From assembly GCF_000959445.1 (NCBI RefSeq), contig NZ_CP009630.1, positions 372,001 through 436,000 of the forward strand: a stretch of DNA of 64,000 nucleotides, written 5' to 3'. The DNA comes from Burkholderia vietnamiensis LMG 10929 (GTDB lineage: Bacteria; Pseudomonadota; Gammaproteobacteria; Burkholderiales; Burkholderiaceae). Below, piece by piece: positions 20,049-32,477 of this stretch. Each line of letters begins with the position of its first letter. Within the stretch, counting starts at the first letter, position 1. The position numbers were made by a program, and so were the translations under genes. Under the pieces are notes generated by a model, which ran no database searches, was not told the origin of the DNA, and worked only from the letters and a program-made list of their open reading frames with translations.

Positions 20049-20975
20049 TCATTGAGTGTCGCCAGCCTTGGCCGAAAAGTCGGGGGCTTCAAACGGCGGC
20101 GGCAGATATGTCGTGTCGATTGTGTAGCCCTCAGCCGTCCATTCTGCTTCATGTTTCGCTCGTTCCGCCCTTGCCGGCGTCAATTCGTCAGACAGGTATT
20201 TCTTCCATTGCCTCCGGCGTTCGATGCTATCAGTAAAATACGGCGTGTAATTATCAGATGCCGTGCTTACCTGAATATCTGTCAGGTAATATCCCATGCC
20301 GGGAGTCGACGACGATTGAAATGAAAGGGATAGTGTCAAAAAGACGCCGTCAGCATAAAAAAGCCATCGTGGCTCGGATGAGATTAAGCTTTTCCATTCC
20401 TCCGCGGTCGGTGTGTAGGTAGAGTCGATCGAATAAAGCGTACCGGGTTGCGACAAAGCATAAGCCGTTGCCTCTTTGCCGACGAGCCGCGGATCGGATG
20501 TCTCGATATACCTCTTCCACCCCGCATCTCTCAGTTTTGTCAGCAGGGCTATGATTTTGTCGCGAGCCTCTTCGTACGAGGTTGTACCCGAAGGTGAGAT
20601 GTTGAAATTGACATCCCAACTATCAACTCCGCTTTCCGGACTGTCTTTGTCGCCCAACCCGGTCGCGATCGCCACGTTGTCGAGATCGAATGAATACTGT
20701 CCTTGAAGATATCTTGCCCGTCCGAGCTTCTTTGGATCGTCCCAGCGCATTTGATATACGTACACGCCAGACGGGTGATTCATCGTGGAAAATCCTTGTG
20801 CCACGGCATCCGATTTTCCGTCTGATCCGAATTTAATGGTGACAACTTGAGGTGATATTCTTGTGTTCTTTTCGCGTCGGACGGCTGTTGATGCGTAAAT
20901 TGCAGCGCACAAAGCGATGGCTGAAAAAATGCACCACAGAAATTTCATCGATTTACGTTCAGGCAACATGGGCAT
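20049..20975 (-). CDS. membrane-anchored or exported protein of unknown function
   Basis: This is a protein of about 308 residues with one hydrophobic segment near the N-terminus (FLWCIFSAIALCAAIYAS), which could be an uncleaved anchor or a signal peptide. The rest is polar with a charged C-terminal third (RRRQWKKYL). ATG 20975 is chosen for its AAAGG ribosome site; ATGs at 20999 and 20948 are alternatives. Codon use is clearly less GC-rich than in the flanking operons, suggesting acquisition. Similar single-anchor periplasmic proteins occur beside type VI secretion effectors as immunity proteins. That is only a guess here, as no effector gene is adjacent. Confidence 0.7.
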   Translation of the reverse strand: MPMLPERKSMKFLWCIFSAIALCAAIYASTAVRREKNTRISPQVVTIKFGSDGKSDAVAQGFSTMNHPSGVYVYQMRWDDPKKLGRARYLQGQYSFDLDNVAIATGLGDKDSPESGVDSWDVNFNISPSGTTSYEEARDKIIALLTKLRDAGWKRYIETSDPRLVGKEATAYALSQPGTLYSIDSTYTPTAEEWKSLISSEPRWLFYADGVFLTLSLSFQSSSTPGMGYYLTDIQVSTASDNYTPYFTDSIERRRQWKKYLSDELTPARAERAKHEAEWTAEGYTIDTTYLPPPFEAPDFSAKAGDTQ

Positions 20976-21015
20976 TGTCGCCTTTGTGTGAAAAATCAAT
21001 CATGTTAGACCGCTC

Positions 21016-21225
21016 ATGACTGCAGTCGCTGTTTCGGAAACGGCTCCAACCGCTTCCGGCATTGTCATCTTAGACCTTGCCTCGATCGACGATCGCTATC
21101 TTGAATGTCTCGCGGCTGCAAGCAAATCCCTTTGCAAGCTTGGACTGAGTGACGATAACTCATGCAAATTGTTTCAAATCGCCGCATTCTTGAAATCGAG
21201 TGACGTTGCTGGCATCAGCGAATGA
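21016..21225 (+). CDS. possible 69-residue protein of unknown function
   Basis: This short open frame starts at ATG 21016, divergent from the gene at 20975. The peptide is acidic and mostly helical in character (LDLASIDDRYLECLAAASKS), with three cysteines. The region is lower in GC, so an open frame of this size is less likely by chance than elsewhere in the window. No family is recognised and the ribosome site is weak. Confidence 0.35.
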   Translation: MTAVAVSETAPTASGIVILDLASIDDRYLECLAAASKSLCKLGLSDDNSCKLFQIAAFLKSSDVAGISE

Positions 21226-21309
21226 GACGCCGCCGTGCGCACAAGCAATTGCATGCCTATGCCTAATGGCGAACGTTAAGGCGAGTCGGAAATATTGCGC
21301 GTAAATGAT

Positions 21310-21322
21310 GTCCTAATAGGAC
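21310..21322. promoter_or_regulatory. palindrome upstream of symE
   Basis: GTCCTA and TAGGAC flank a single central A, about 200 bases before the symE start, in a gene-free stretch (21226-21521). It is a candidate operator. It does not match the CTGT-N8-ACAG form expected for LexA. The role is inferred only from symmetry and place. Confidence 0.3.
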
Positions 21323-21456
21323 TGTCCAACGATGATCGCGCGTATATCGCGCGCGCGAATGGGCGCTAGGCGTTCACCGGACATGTCGAAGCATCGGCTC
21401 GTCGAATGAGTAAAAAGGAGGAATCCGGGAAATCAAAAAATCGGCAGTAAACGAGC

Positions 21457-21491
21457 GCGGGCCGCAAGTGCTACCAACACTCACGGCCCGC
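21457..21491. promoter_or_regulatory. long hairpin just upstream of the symE ribosome site
   Basis: GCGGGCCG and CGGCCCGC (8 bp) close an inner AGTG/CACT stem, with symmetric CA internal loops and a CTACCAA apical loop. It ends 20 bases before the AGGAG ribosome site of symE. It could shape the symE leader, or, read on the minus strand, serve as the 3' hairpin of an antisense RNA; a GATTTTTTG stretch follows about 17 bases further on that strand. Confidence 0.45.
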
Positions 21492-21521
21492 TGACCACAG
21501 CCAACTAACCAGGAGTTGCCC

Positions 21522-21743
21522 ATGGCTAAGGCGAATGATAAAGCACGTGCCCCGATTACGGAACGCTTTGTGACGGTCCAGGAGATCTGGGGTTTTCCGA
21601 AAAACATGAGCGTCAGGCCCAAGACGTTTTATCCGTACATGAAGATTGGCGGAATGTGGCTCGTCAATGATGCGGGTTTTGAGCCGGGCGAGAAGGTGCG
21701 GATAGCGATCGAGCCAGGTAGGCTGGTCATCACGGCGATGTGA
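21522..21743 (+). CDS. symE: SymE-family type I toxin
   Basis: This 73-residue protein has the SymE core near its C-terminus: VRPKTFYPYMKIGGMWL, NDAGFEPGEKVRIAIEPG and RLVITAM. SymE proteins have an AbrB-like fold. In E. coli SymE is SOS-induced, condenses nucleic acid when overproduced, and is held off by the antisense RNA SymR. ATG 21522 follows AGGAG. It lies in the lower-GC patch with no protein partner, consistent with a type I system whose antitoxin would be RNA. No antisense promoter could be proved by eye. Confidence 0.82.
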   Translation: MAKANDKARAPITERFVTVQEIWGFPKNMSVRPKTFYPYMKIGGMWLVNDAGFEPGEKVRIAIEPGRLVITAM

Positions 21744-21861
21744 GACGCCGCCGCGGCGCTGCACGTCGATGCGATTCGTCGAGAGGCGCATCGGCTGATC
21801 GGCTAGTGTGGCGGAGCAACTACATCCCGCCCAGGGACCGCCGTTGAATCGGCGATAGCGA

Positions 21862-21888
21862 AGGCCGCGCGGACGCACCGCGCGGCCT
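21862..21888 (+). terminator. hairpin terminator after symE
   Basis: The perfect 11-bp arms AGGCCGCGCGG and CCGCGCGGCCT flank ACGCA, about 120 bases after the symE stop. Only a weak T content follows (AGTAGAATTTCG), so termination strength is uncertain. It could also act on the convergent gene at 22557-22000. Confidence 0.5.
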
Positions 21889-21999
21889 AGTAGAATTTCG
21901 CTACGCTCAAGTACGAGTCTCAACTCCGCGTGCGGTCGTGTCCCGCAAAGCCGCACCTCAAGCCCCGGCAGGACAGCTGCTACCCCACCACAGCCCCCA

Positions 22000-22557
22000 T
22001 CACCTCCCGATATTGCAAACCGACCGCGACGTCCCCGCGCCGCGCGTAACCACGCAACGCAAGCGCGCACCGTTGTCGTAGAACAACGCACGCGGCGGCG
22101 GTGGCAGCACAGCCGAATTGAACCGGTTCGACGCGTCGGGCACGTAGAGGAATGGATTCGGCGCGCCGATGGAGTAGTGCGGTACATCGACGGGCCGCTG
22201 CTCGTCGGCCCACCGATGTTCGTTCCGGCGCTGCTCGCGCTGTTCGATCTCCGACAGCACGCGACCGAGGCCGCCGCCCGTCGAAGGCTGCGGCTCGAGC
22301 TTGTCCCCCGACACACGCAATGCCCGCGTATCGCGCGTATCGAACGGGCTGCGCTTGAGCGGCACCGCTTCCTTCTCGCGTCGTTTCGCGCGAACCGGGC
22401 GGACGTCGTTCCGGGCCGCGGCGCGACGTTCCGAATGAAACAGATTGGTATTGCCCGAACCGTCGATCAGCGAATCGCGACTCGAAGCGTCGGCAGCACC
22501 GAGCGAAAGCGCGCAGGCAATGGTGGCGGCGGAAGAAAAACGAAGAGGATGATGCAT
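22000..22557 (-). CDS. secreted hypothetical protein
   Basis: This 185-residue protein has a likely signal peptide (MHHPLRFSSAATIACALSLG, cleavage near ADA) behind a GGAGGG ribosome site. The middle is strongly charged and rich in arginine and glutamate (SEIEQREQRRNEHRWADEQ). The C-terminus carries two cysteines (LRCVV, SVCNIGR) that could form a disulphide. No family is recognised. It stands alone between the symE patch and the liv leader. Confidence 0.65.
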   Translation of the reverse strand: MHHPLRFSSAATIACALSLGAADASSRDSLIDGSGNTNLFHSERRAAARNDVRPVRAKRREKEAVPLKRSPFDTRDTRALRVSGDKLEPQPSTGGGLGRVLSEIEQREQRRNEHRWADEQRPVDVPHYSIGAPNPFLYVPDASNRFNSAVLPPPPRALFYDNGARLRCVVTRGAGTSRSVCNIGR

Positions 22558-23031
22558 CGGGCCCTCCGGCAGGTGACATGCAACGAGAAAAACGGCAGAT
22601 CACTGGCTGGCTGCGGTGCGACAGGGGGCGCGACAGGGGCGCGTCAAACGACGTGCAGGAGGGCTGGCTGGATTGCGGTTGCGAGTTCGAATTATTTCAC
22701 AGATATAACAATATGCTTTCGCGGTGCATGAAATCGTCAGCATAAAGAAGGAAATCGCGCGATCCGCTCGCGCCCCACGCCGGTGCGTTCGCCCGAATCC
22801 TCTGTTGAATACCTGCCGCGGCATACAGCCGTGCACGACTTCCGAATCACGCGTCATGTCTCCCGATCTCGCCGAACGCATTGTCCAGCAAGGCTTCATC
22901 GTGCAGAGGGCTTAAAAATCGCAACCCGATTGCACCGGCCACCAACCTCACGACCGTCACCCAGTTGCTCCCCGATCGCCACCGCCACCGCCCGAGGTTT
23001 CTCCGTGTTTTCCCTCATAGGAGACGCATTT

Positions 23032-23062
23032 TTGACAGACGTTTCAAAAACGCCCATATAAT
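23032..23062 (+). promoter_or_regulatory. strong sigma-70 promoter of the liv operon
   Basis: TTGACA at 23032-23037 and TATAAT at 23057-23062 are both perfect consensus boxes, with a 19-base spacer; shifting to CATATA gives 17. Transcription would start near 23069, leaving an untranslated leader of about 275 bases before livJ. Confidence 0.7.
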
Positions 23063-23071
23063 TTCGGCTGC

Positions 23072-23193
23072 CTTGCCAACGGCTGTCGGAACATCCCTCC
23101 GACCAGCGATTTGGCAAGCGGGGCAGGCGAAACGCTTGCGCAATGCAAGACGCATCACGATGTCTTTCCGAACCAGACGTCCCCTTCGGGGAC
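23072..23193 (+). promoter_or_regulatory. structured 5' leader of the liv operon
   Basis: The predicted transcript opens with a long hairpin. CTTGCCAA (23072-23079) pairs with TTGGCAAG (23111-23118), enclosing GCTGTCGGA paired with TCCGAC and AGC across a bulged C. A second stem, GTCCCC/GGGGAC with a TTC loop, lies at 23179-23193. The region has no convincing gene. It may stabilise the message or act as a regulatory RNA. No known riboswitch class is recognised. Confidence 0.45.
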
Positions 23194-23343
23194 TGCAAGA
23201 GCCGGGCCCCGCTACGCATCATCCATCCGCAGGTCCGTCTTCATGTGTCTCGGGCGTGTCCCATATCCTCGCCCCGGGTGCTGTTCGATTGCGCAAGTCA
23301 TGCCGCCTTTGCCCGTATGACTAACAACATCGAGGAGTTCCTG

Positions 23344-24462
23344 ATGACGCTGTCCCGTCTTACCTCCATTTCCGTCGCCGCCGTGCTGTTCGCCGCCGGC
23401 GCCGCCGCCGCGCAAGCGGAAACCGTGAAGATCGCCTTCGCCGGCCCGATGAGCGGCTCGGTCGCCCAGTATGGCGACATGGTGAAGGCCGGCGTGCTGA
23501 CCGCGGTCGAACAGATCAACGCGGCAGGCGGCGCGGGCGGCAACAAGCTCGAACTGGTGACGATGGACGACGCATGCGAACCGAAGCAGGCCGTCGCCGT
23601 CGCCAACAAGATCGTCAGCCAGAAGATCAAGTACGTGATCGGCCACGTGTGCTCGGGCTCGACGATTCCCGCCTCCGACATCTACGAGAACGAAGGCATC
23701 GTGATGGTCACGCCGTCGGCCACTGCGCCGCAGCTGACCGAAGGCAAGAAGCGTCACTTCATCTTCCGCACGATCGGCCGCGACGATCAGCAAGGCCCGG
23801 CCGCCGCGCACTACATCATCAACAACGTGAAGCCGAAGAAGGTCGCGATCCTGCACGACAAGCAGTCGTACGGCCAGGGCATCGCATCGTCGGTGAAGAA
23901 GGACCTCGAAGCCGCGAAGATCCCCGTCGTGCTGTTCGAAGGCATCAACGCCGGCGATTCGGACTACTCGGCGGTCATCACGAAGCTGAAGTCGCAAGGC
24001 GTCGATTTCGTCTACTTCGGCGGCTACCACCCGGAAATGGGCCTGCTGATGCGCCAGGCGCGCGAGCAGGGCGTGAAGGCCACGTTCATGGGCCCCGAAG
24101 GCGTGGGCAACAAGGACGTGACCGCGATCGCCGGCCCGGCGTCGGAAGGTATGCTGGTCACGCTGCCGGCCGACTTCTCGGCCGACCCGGCCAACGCGGG
24201 CCTCGTGAAGGCGTTCGCCGACAAGAAGCGCGACGCGAACGGTCCGTTCCAGATGCCCGCATACGCAGCGGTGAAGATCATCGCCGATTCGATCGCGGGC
24301 GCGAAGACGACCGACCCGACGAAGGTGGCCGCGTACATGCACAAGACGACGTTCGACACGCCGATCGGCAAGGTCGCGTACGACGCCCAGGGCGACCTGA
24401 AGGCGTTCAAGTTCGTCGTCTACACGTGGCACAAGGACGCGACGAAGACCGCCGCCAAGTAA
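23344..24462 (+). CDS. livJ: branched-chain amino acid ABC transporter, substrate-binding protein
   Basis: This 372-residue periplasmic protein has a signal peptide (MTLSRLTSISVAAVLFAAGA, cleavage after AQA). The Leu/Ile/Val-binding fold is clear from VKIAFAGPMSGSVAQYGDM, the ligand-site segment HVCSGSTIPASDIY and GYHPEMGLLMRQA. ATG 23344 follows GAGGAG. It captures leucine, isoleucine and valine for the permease and ATPase genes downstream. A 202-base gap with a hairpin separates it from livH, which would let the binding protein be made in excess. Confidence 0.93.
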   Translation: MTLSRLTSISVAAVLFAAGAAAAQAETVKIAFAGPMSGSVAQYGDMVKAGVLTAVEQINAAGGAGGNKLELVTMDDACEPKQAVAVANKIVSQKIKYVIGHVCSGSTIPASDIYENEGIVMVTPSATAPQLTEGKKRHFIFRTIGRDDQQGPAAAHYIINNVKPKKVAILHDKQSYGQGIASSVKKDLEAAKIPVVLFEGINAGDSDYSAVITKLKSQGVDFVYFGGYHPEMGLLMRQAREQGVKATFMGPEGVGNKDVTAIAGPASEGMLVTLPADFSADPANAGLVKAFADKKRDANGPFQMPAYAAVKIIADSIAGAKTTDPTKVAAYMHKTTFDTPIGKVAYDAQGDLKAFKFVVYTWHKDATKTAAK

Positions 24463-24491
24463 CAACGCAGCACCCGCCCGCTCACCCGCCT

Positions 24492-24508
24492 CGTCCGGCA
24501 TCCGGACG
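24492..24508 (+). terminator. hairpin between livJ and livH, possible attenuator
   Basis: CGTCCGG and CCGGACG flank CAT, 30 bases after the livJ stop. No T-run follows, so it is more likely a partial terminator or 3' stabiliser for the livJ message than a full stop. Confidence 0.4.
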
Positions 24509-24664
24509 GGGCGGCGTGCGTATTGGTCGCGCATCGGTCGCGCATCGGCCCGATGCGCGCCGACGGGCGGCCCGAGACACACCAGACACACCGTGCATCG
24601 CGCGCGGCCCCACGCCACGATCCGGCGGCGGCCCGCGACCGATGCCAACGGGAGCTTCCCGCAC

Positions 24665-25591
<927 letters not shown>

Positions 25592-25602
25592 GGGAGACGC
25601 AG

Positions 25603-26874
25603 ATGAGTCAAGTCATTTCCGTGCGCCGTCCGTCCGCCGGCGCGACCGCCGGCCAGGCGCTGAAGAATGCGGTGGCCGCCGCGCTGCTGACCGCGATCCT
25701 CACGATTCCCGTGTTGGGCCTGCAGCTGAAGCTCGACGGCTATCAAGTGGTGCTGACGCCGCACTGGCGTCCGGTCTGGATCGCGGTCGCGGCCGTGTTC
25801 CTGTTCCAGCTGTTCAAGCCGTGGCTCGTGCGTGCGAAATCGGCGGTGAAGCTGCCGGCGGCGCCCGCGATCGGCGCGCCGCAGCAGCGCGCGATCATCT
25901 GGGTGCTGCTCGCGGTCGGGCTTGTGTGGCCGTTCTTCGGCTCGCGCGGCGCGGTGGACGTCGCGACGCTCGCGCTGATCTACGTGATCCTCGGCCTCGG
26001 GCTGAACATCGTGGTCGGCTTCGCGGGGCTGCTGGATCTCGGCTACGTCGGGTTCTACGCGGTCGGCGGCTATACCTACGCGATGCTCAACCAGTATTTC
26101 GGGCTGTCGTTCTGGGAGTGCCTGCCGATCGCGGCGCTCGCCTCGGCGACCTTCGGCTTCCTGCTCGGCTTCCCGGTGCTGCGGCTGCGCGGCGACTATC
26201 TGGCGATCGTCACGCTCGGCTTCGGCGAAATCATCCGCCTGCTCGCGAACAATCTGACCGACCTGACGGGCGGCCCGGACGGCATCTCGAGCATTCCGAA
26301 GCCGACGGTGTTCGGCTTCGAGATGGCGCGCTCGGCGAGCGTCGAAGGCGCGAAGACCTTCCACGAGCTGATCGGGCTGGAATACAGCGGCGAGCACATG
26401 GTGATCTTCCTGTACCTGATCGCGCTCGCGCTGGTCGGCTTCACGCTGTTCGTGACGAGCCGCCTGATCCGCATGCCGATGGGGCGCGCGTGGGAAGCGC
26501 TGCGCGACGACGAGATCGCGTGCCGCTCGCTGGGCCTGAACCCGACCCGCATCAAGCTGTCGGCGTTCACGCTCGGCGCGGCGTTCGCCGGCATCGGCGG
26601 CGCGTTCTTCGCGGCGCGCCAGGGCCTCGTGAATCCCGAATCGTTCACGTTCATCGAATCGGCGCTGATCCTCGCGATCGTCGTGCTCGGCGGGATGGGT
26701 TCGCAGCTCGGCGTGATCCTCGCCGCGATCCTGCTGACCGTGCTGCCCGAAGTCGCGCGCGGTTTCGCCGAGTACCGGATGCTGATCTTCGGTCTGGTGA
26801 TGGTGTTGATGATGATGTGGCGTCCGCAGGGCCTGCTGCCCGCGAGCCGTCCCCACGTGGAGCTGCCGCAATGA
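25603..26874 (+). CDS. livM: branched-chain amino acid ABC transporter permease
   Basis: This 423-residue membrane protein has a longer N-terminal extension of about 110 residues with extra hydrophobic segments, as is common for LivM in beta-proteobacteria. The core motifs are [23 protein letters not shown] and [23 protein letters not shown] 25603 follows GGGAGACGC, 11 bases after livH. Its stop overlaps the livG start in an ATGA arrangement. Confidence 0.93.
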   Translation: MSQVISVRRPSAGATAGQALKNAVAAALLTAILTIPVLGLQLKLDGYQVVLTPHWRPVWIAVAAVFLFQLFKPWLVRAKSAVKLPAAPAIGAPQQRAIIWVLLAVGLVWPFFGSRGAVDVATLALIYVILGLGLNIVVGFAGLLDLGYVGFYAVGGYTYAMLNQYFGLSFWECLPIAALASATFGFLLGFPVLRLRGDYLAIVTLGFGEIIRLLANNLTDLTGGPDGISSIPKPTVFGFEMARSASVEGAKTFHELIGLEYSGEHMVIFLYLIALALVGFTLFVTSRLIRMPMGRAWEALRDDEIACRSLGLNPTRIKLSAFTLGAAFAGIGGAFFAARQGLVNPESFTFIESALILAIVVLGGMGSQLGVILAAILLTVLPEVARGFAEYRMLIFGLVMVLMMMWRPQGLLPASRPHVELPQ

Positions 26875-27643
26875 GCGCGAATCCAGAACTGTTGAAGGTC
26901 GCCGGGCTGCAGATGCGCTTCGGCGGATTGCTCGCGGTGGACGGCGTCGATTTCGACGTGCGCCGCAACGAGGTGTTCGCGATCATCGGGCCGAACGGCG
27001 CGGGCAAGACCACGGTGTTCAACTGCGTCGGCGGCTTCTACAGGCCGACCGGCGGCGACGTCGTGCTCGACGGTCATGCGATCGCCGGGCTGCCGAGCCA
27101 CAAGATCGCATTGAAGGGCCTGGTGCGCACGTTCCAGAACATCCGTCTGTTCAAGTCGCTGACGGTGGTCGAGAACCTGCTGGTCGCGCAGCACCGCAAG
27201 GTGAAGTCGGGGCTGCTGCCGGGCCTGTTCGCGACGCCCGCGTATCGCCGCGCCGAGAAGGAAGCGCTCGAACGCGCGGCCGTGTGGCTCGACCGGATGG
27301 GGCTGACGGCGGTCGCCAACCGGCCGGCCGGCACGCTGTCGTACGGGCACCAGCGGCGTCTCGAGATCGCGCGCTGCATGATCACCGAGCCGCGCCTGCT
27401 GATGCTCGACGAGCCGGCGGCCGGCCTGAACCCGCAGGAGAAGATCGAGCTGCAGCATCTGATCGACAGGCTGCGCCGCGAGTTCGGCGTATCGGTGCTG
27501 CTGATCGAGCACGACATGAGCCTCGTGATGGGCGTGTCGGACCGCATCCTCGTGATGGAGCACGGCCGGCCGATCGTGATCGGCACGCCCGACGCGGTCC
27601 GCAACGACCCGCGCGTGATCAAGGCGTACTTGGGGGAAGAGTG

Positions 27644-27644
<1 letters not shown>
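26871..27644 (+). CDS. livG: branched-chain amino acid ABC transporter ATPase
   Basis: This 257-residue ATPase has Walker [10 protein letters not shown] (near residue 40), a Q-loop in RTFQNIRLF, the signature [14 protein letters not shown] and Walker [14 protein letters not shown], with the switch histidine in [12 protein letters not shown]. The start codon overlaps the livM stop (ATGA), indicating translational coupling. It works as a heterodimer with LivF. Confidence 0.94.
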
Positions 27645-28345
<701 letters not shown>

Positions 28346-28356
28346 GTGCACCGCGC

Positions 28357-28383
28357 GCCGCCGGCCTGCAACGGGCCGGCGGC
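28357..28383 (+). terminator. hairpin terminator of the liv operon
   Basis: The perfect 10-bp arms GCCGCCGGCC and GGCCGGCGGC flank TGCAACG, 11 bases after livF. No long T-run follows, so it may be partial; the VOC gene 54 bases further could receive some read-through. Confidence 0.5.
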
Positions 28384-28436
28384 TTGCGACGCTCGGTGCC
28401 GCTGCCGCGCGTTCGCATGTACGGAGGAGGCAACCG

Positions 28437-28787
28437 ATGAAGGTCAAACGCATCGTCGCGAACGTCGACACGCAGTCGGTCGACGACGCCAAGCGCTTCT
28501 ATCAGCAGATCTTCGGTCTGGACCTGCTGATGGATCTCGGCTGGATCGCCACCTACGGCAGCGCCGAGCGGATGCGCGTGCAGATCAGCTTCACATCGCA
28601 GGGCGGGTCCGGCACGCCGACGCCCGATCTGTCGATCGAAGTCGACGACCTCGACGAGGCGCTCGCGCGCATTCAGGCGGCCGGCATTGCGGTCGAATAC
28701 GGGCCGGCCGACGAGCCGTGGGGTGTGCGGCGCTTCTTCGTGCGCGATCCGTTCGGCAAGCTCGTGAACGTGCTCGTGCATCGCTGA
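28437..28787 (+). CDS. VOC-superfamily (glyoxalase-fold) protein
   Basis: This 116-residue protein has one VOC domain: RIVANVDTQSVDDAKRFYQQ at the start and VRDPFGKLVNVLVH at the end. Members are metal-dependent dioxygenases, isomerases or resistance proteins, and this size and layout do not identify a substrate. The start follows GGAGGCAACCG. It is the last plus-strand gene before a minus-strand block. Confidence 0.85.
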   Translation: MKVKRIVANVDTQSVDDAKRFYQQIFGLDLLMDLGWIATYGSAERMRVQISFTSQGGSGTPTPDLSIEVDDLDEALARIQAAGIAVEYGPADEPWGVRRFFVRDPFGKLVNVLVHR

Positions 28788-28813
28788 CCGGCTCGCGCGC
28801 CGCACGGACACCT

Positions 28814-29221
28814 TCATGCGTGCAGCGAGAGCCCCTTCACGGCCTTGTCGACGGCCTTCTTCGGCCCGTGCAGCGCGAGACCGACCAGATCCAGATTGGC
28901 GGCATCCTCGGCGCGAAACGCGTCGCGGTTGGCCGCGTCGTGCCCGGTCGAGAACATCGCGCGCACGTACGGCACGATCCTCAGCTCGCGCGACAGCGCC
29001 TGCCGATGCGCGGCTTGCAGCCCGTTCAGATCGGCCGCGAACACCAGCATCGGCTGGCCGAGCATGCGGCCGTAGCGATTGCCGGCCGCATCCTCGTATG
29101 GCTCGCCGAGCGCATCGGGTGCACCGGCCGCGACACCCGTCGCGAGAAACGCGACCACGTTGAGTTTCTGCCACGCCGCGAGATCGTCGCGCACGATCAA
29201 TGCCACCTTCGTATCGAACAT
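28814..29221 (-). CDS. DUF2000 family protein
   Basis: This 135-residue cytoplasmic protein begins MFDTKVALIVRDDLAAWQKL and continues NVVAFLATGVA, the DUF2000 pattern. The fold resembles peptidyl-tRNA hydrolase 2, but no activity is established. The gene starts 44 bases after the AraC regulator stop on the same strand. Pairing with an AraC gene is common for this family and suggests it is the regulator's target or partner. Confidence 0.85.
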   Translation of the reverse strand: MFDTKVALIVRDDLAAWQKLNVVAFLATGVAAGAPDALGEPYEDAAGNRYGRMLGQPMLVFAADLNGLQAAHRQALSRELRIVPYVRAMFSTGHDAANRDAFRAEDAANLDLVGLALHGPKKAVDKAVKGLSLHA

Positions 29222-29265
29222 GAGTGCTCCTGGTTGAAGCGCTCATGATCGGACGCCGCGCGCGT

Positions 29266-30129
29266 TCAGTCTGGAACGTTTGTGCAGATCCGCCGATACG
29301 CGGCCGGCGTCATCCGGTACGCGCGGCGGAACCAGCGGCCGAGGTGGCTCTGGTCGGCGAAACCGACGTCCGCGGCGGCCTGCGCGGGCGTGCGGCCGGC
29401 CGCGAGCAGCCGCCGCGCGGCGCGCAGCCGCAGGCGCACCAGATACGCGTGCGGCGACGTGCCGTAGGCCCGCTGGAACAGCCGCGTGAGCCGGAAGCGA
29501 TCGACGCCAGCGAGTTCGGCGAGTTCGTCGAGCCCCGGGTTGCCGTCCATTCGCATGTGCAGCAGCTCGCGCACGCGCGCGATCGCGGGCGGCACGTCGC
29601 GGCCGCCGACGCCGGTCGGCGACGACGCGCGCAGCTGGCCGCCGAGCCGCGTGAGCAGACGGTCGAGCGTCTGGTCGCGCGCGAGCTTGCCTTCGTTGCC
29701 GTGCAGCGCGACGAAGGCGTCGCGGATCGCCTCGACGAGCGCGCGATCGTCGACCAGCGTATGGCCGAACGCGGCTTCGACGCCGCTCAGGCCTGGAAGA
29801 TCGATGCGGCGCGCCGCACGCTCGACCCATGCCTGCGGCAGGTACAGCATCGAATACGTGAAGCCGCCGGCTTCCGGCGCATGGCCGTCGTGCGTCGCAC
29901 CGGGCTCGATCAGGATCGCGCGGCCCGGCACGCTGGTATGCAGCGACCGATGACACTGGAACCGCTGCACGCCCTGTTCGGTGAAGCCGATCAGCATGTC
30001 GTCGTGATCGTGCGGGTCGTATGCGTGGCCGCTGAAATGCGCGCGCAGGCTTTCGATCCCCGTTTCAGGATCGCGGCGCGCGACGAGCCAGTGCTCGTGC
30101 GTGCCGCCGTCATCCGCTGCGCGTCCCAT
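29266..30129 (-). CDS. AraC-family regulator with N-terminal cupin domain
   Basis: This 287-residue protein has an N-terminal AraC-type sensing domain (HFSGHAYDPHDHDDMLIGFT, with the histidine-rich edge of a cupin). A C-terminal double helix-turn-helix follows (LDELAELAGVDRFRLTRLF and PAQAAADVGFADQSHLGRWF). It forms a likely two-gene operon with the DUF2000 gene. The ligand is unknown. Confidence 0.88.
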   Translation of the reverse strand: MGRAADDGGTHEHWLVARRDPETGIESLRAHFSGHAYDPHDHDDMLIGFTEQGVQRFQCHRSLHTSVPGRAILIEPGATHDGHAPEAGGFTYSMLYLPQAWVERAARRIDLPGLSGVEAAFGHTLVDDRALVEAIRDAFVALHGNEGKLARDQTLDRLLTRLGGQLRASSPTGVGGRDVPPAIARVRELLHMRMDGNPGLDELAELAGVDRFRLTRLFQRAYGTSPHAYLVRLRLRAARRLLAAGRTPAQAAADVGFADQSHLGRWFRRAYRMTPAAYRRICTNVPD

Positions 30130-30214
30130 CGCTCGCCTCGCTGCCCGTCGTTGCCCGGCGGATAGTGTACGCAGATCGCGGAGGGTCCGTGCGCCGCCGG
30201 CGCGCGTGACGGCG

Positions 30215-32477
<2,263 letters not shown>

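Noticed and set aside
19634..20152. A 172-residue minus-strand open frame in the gap beside the DadA-like gene
   Set aside because: It overlaps the end of the better-supported gene at 20049-20975, has no family match and no ribosome site.
22724..22915. A 63-residue plus-strand open frame upstream of the liv promoter
   Set aside because: No ribosome site, no recognisable product, and its sequence ends in the AT/GC mixed spacer before a strong promoter.
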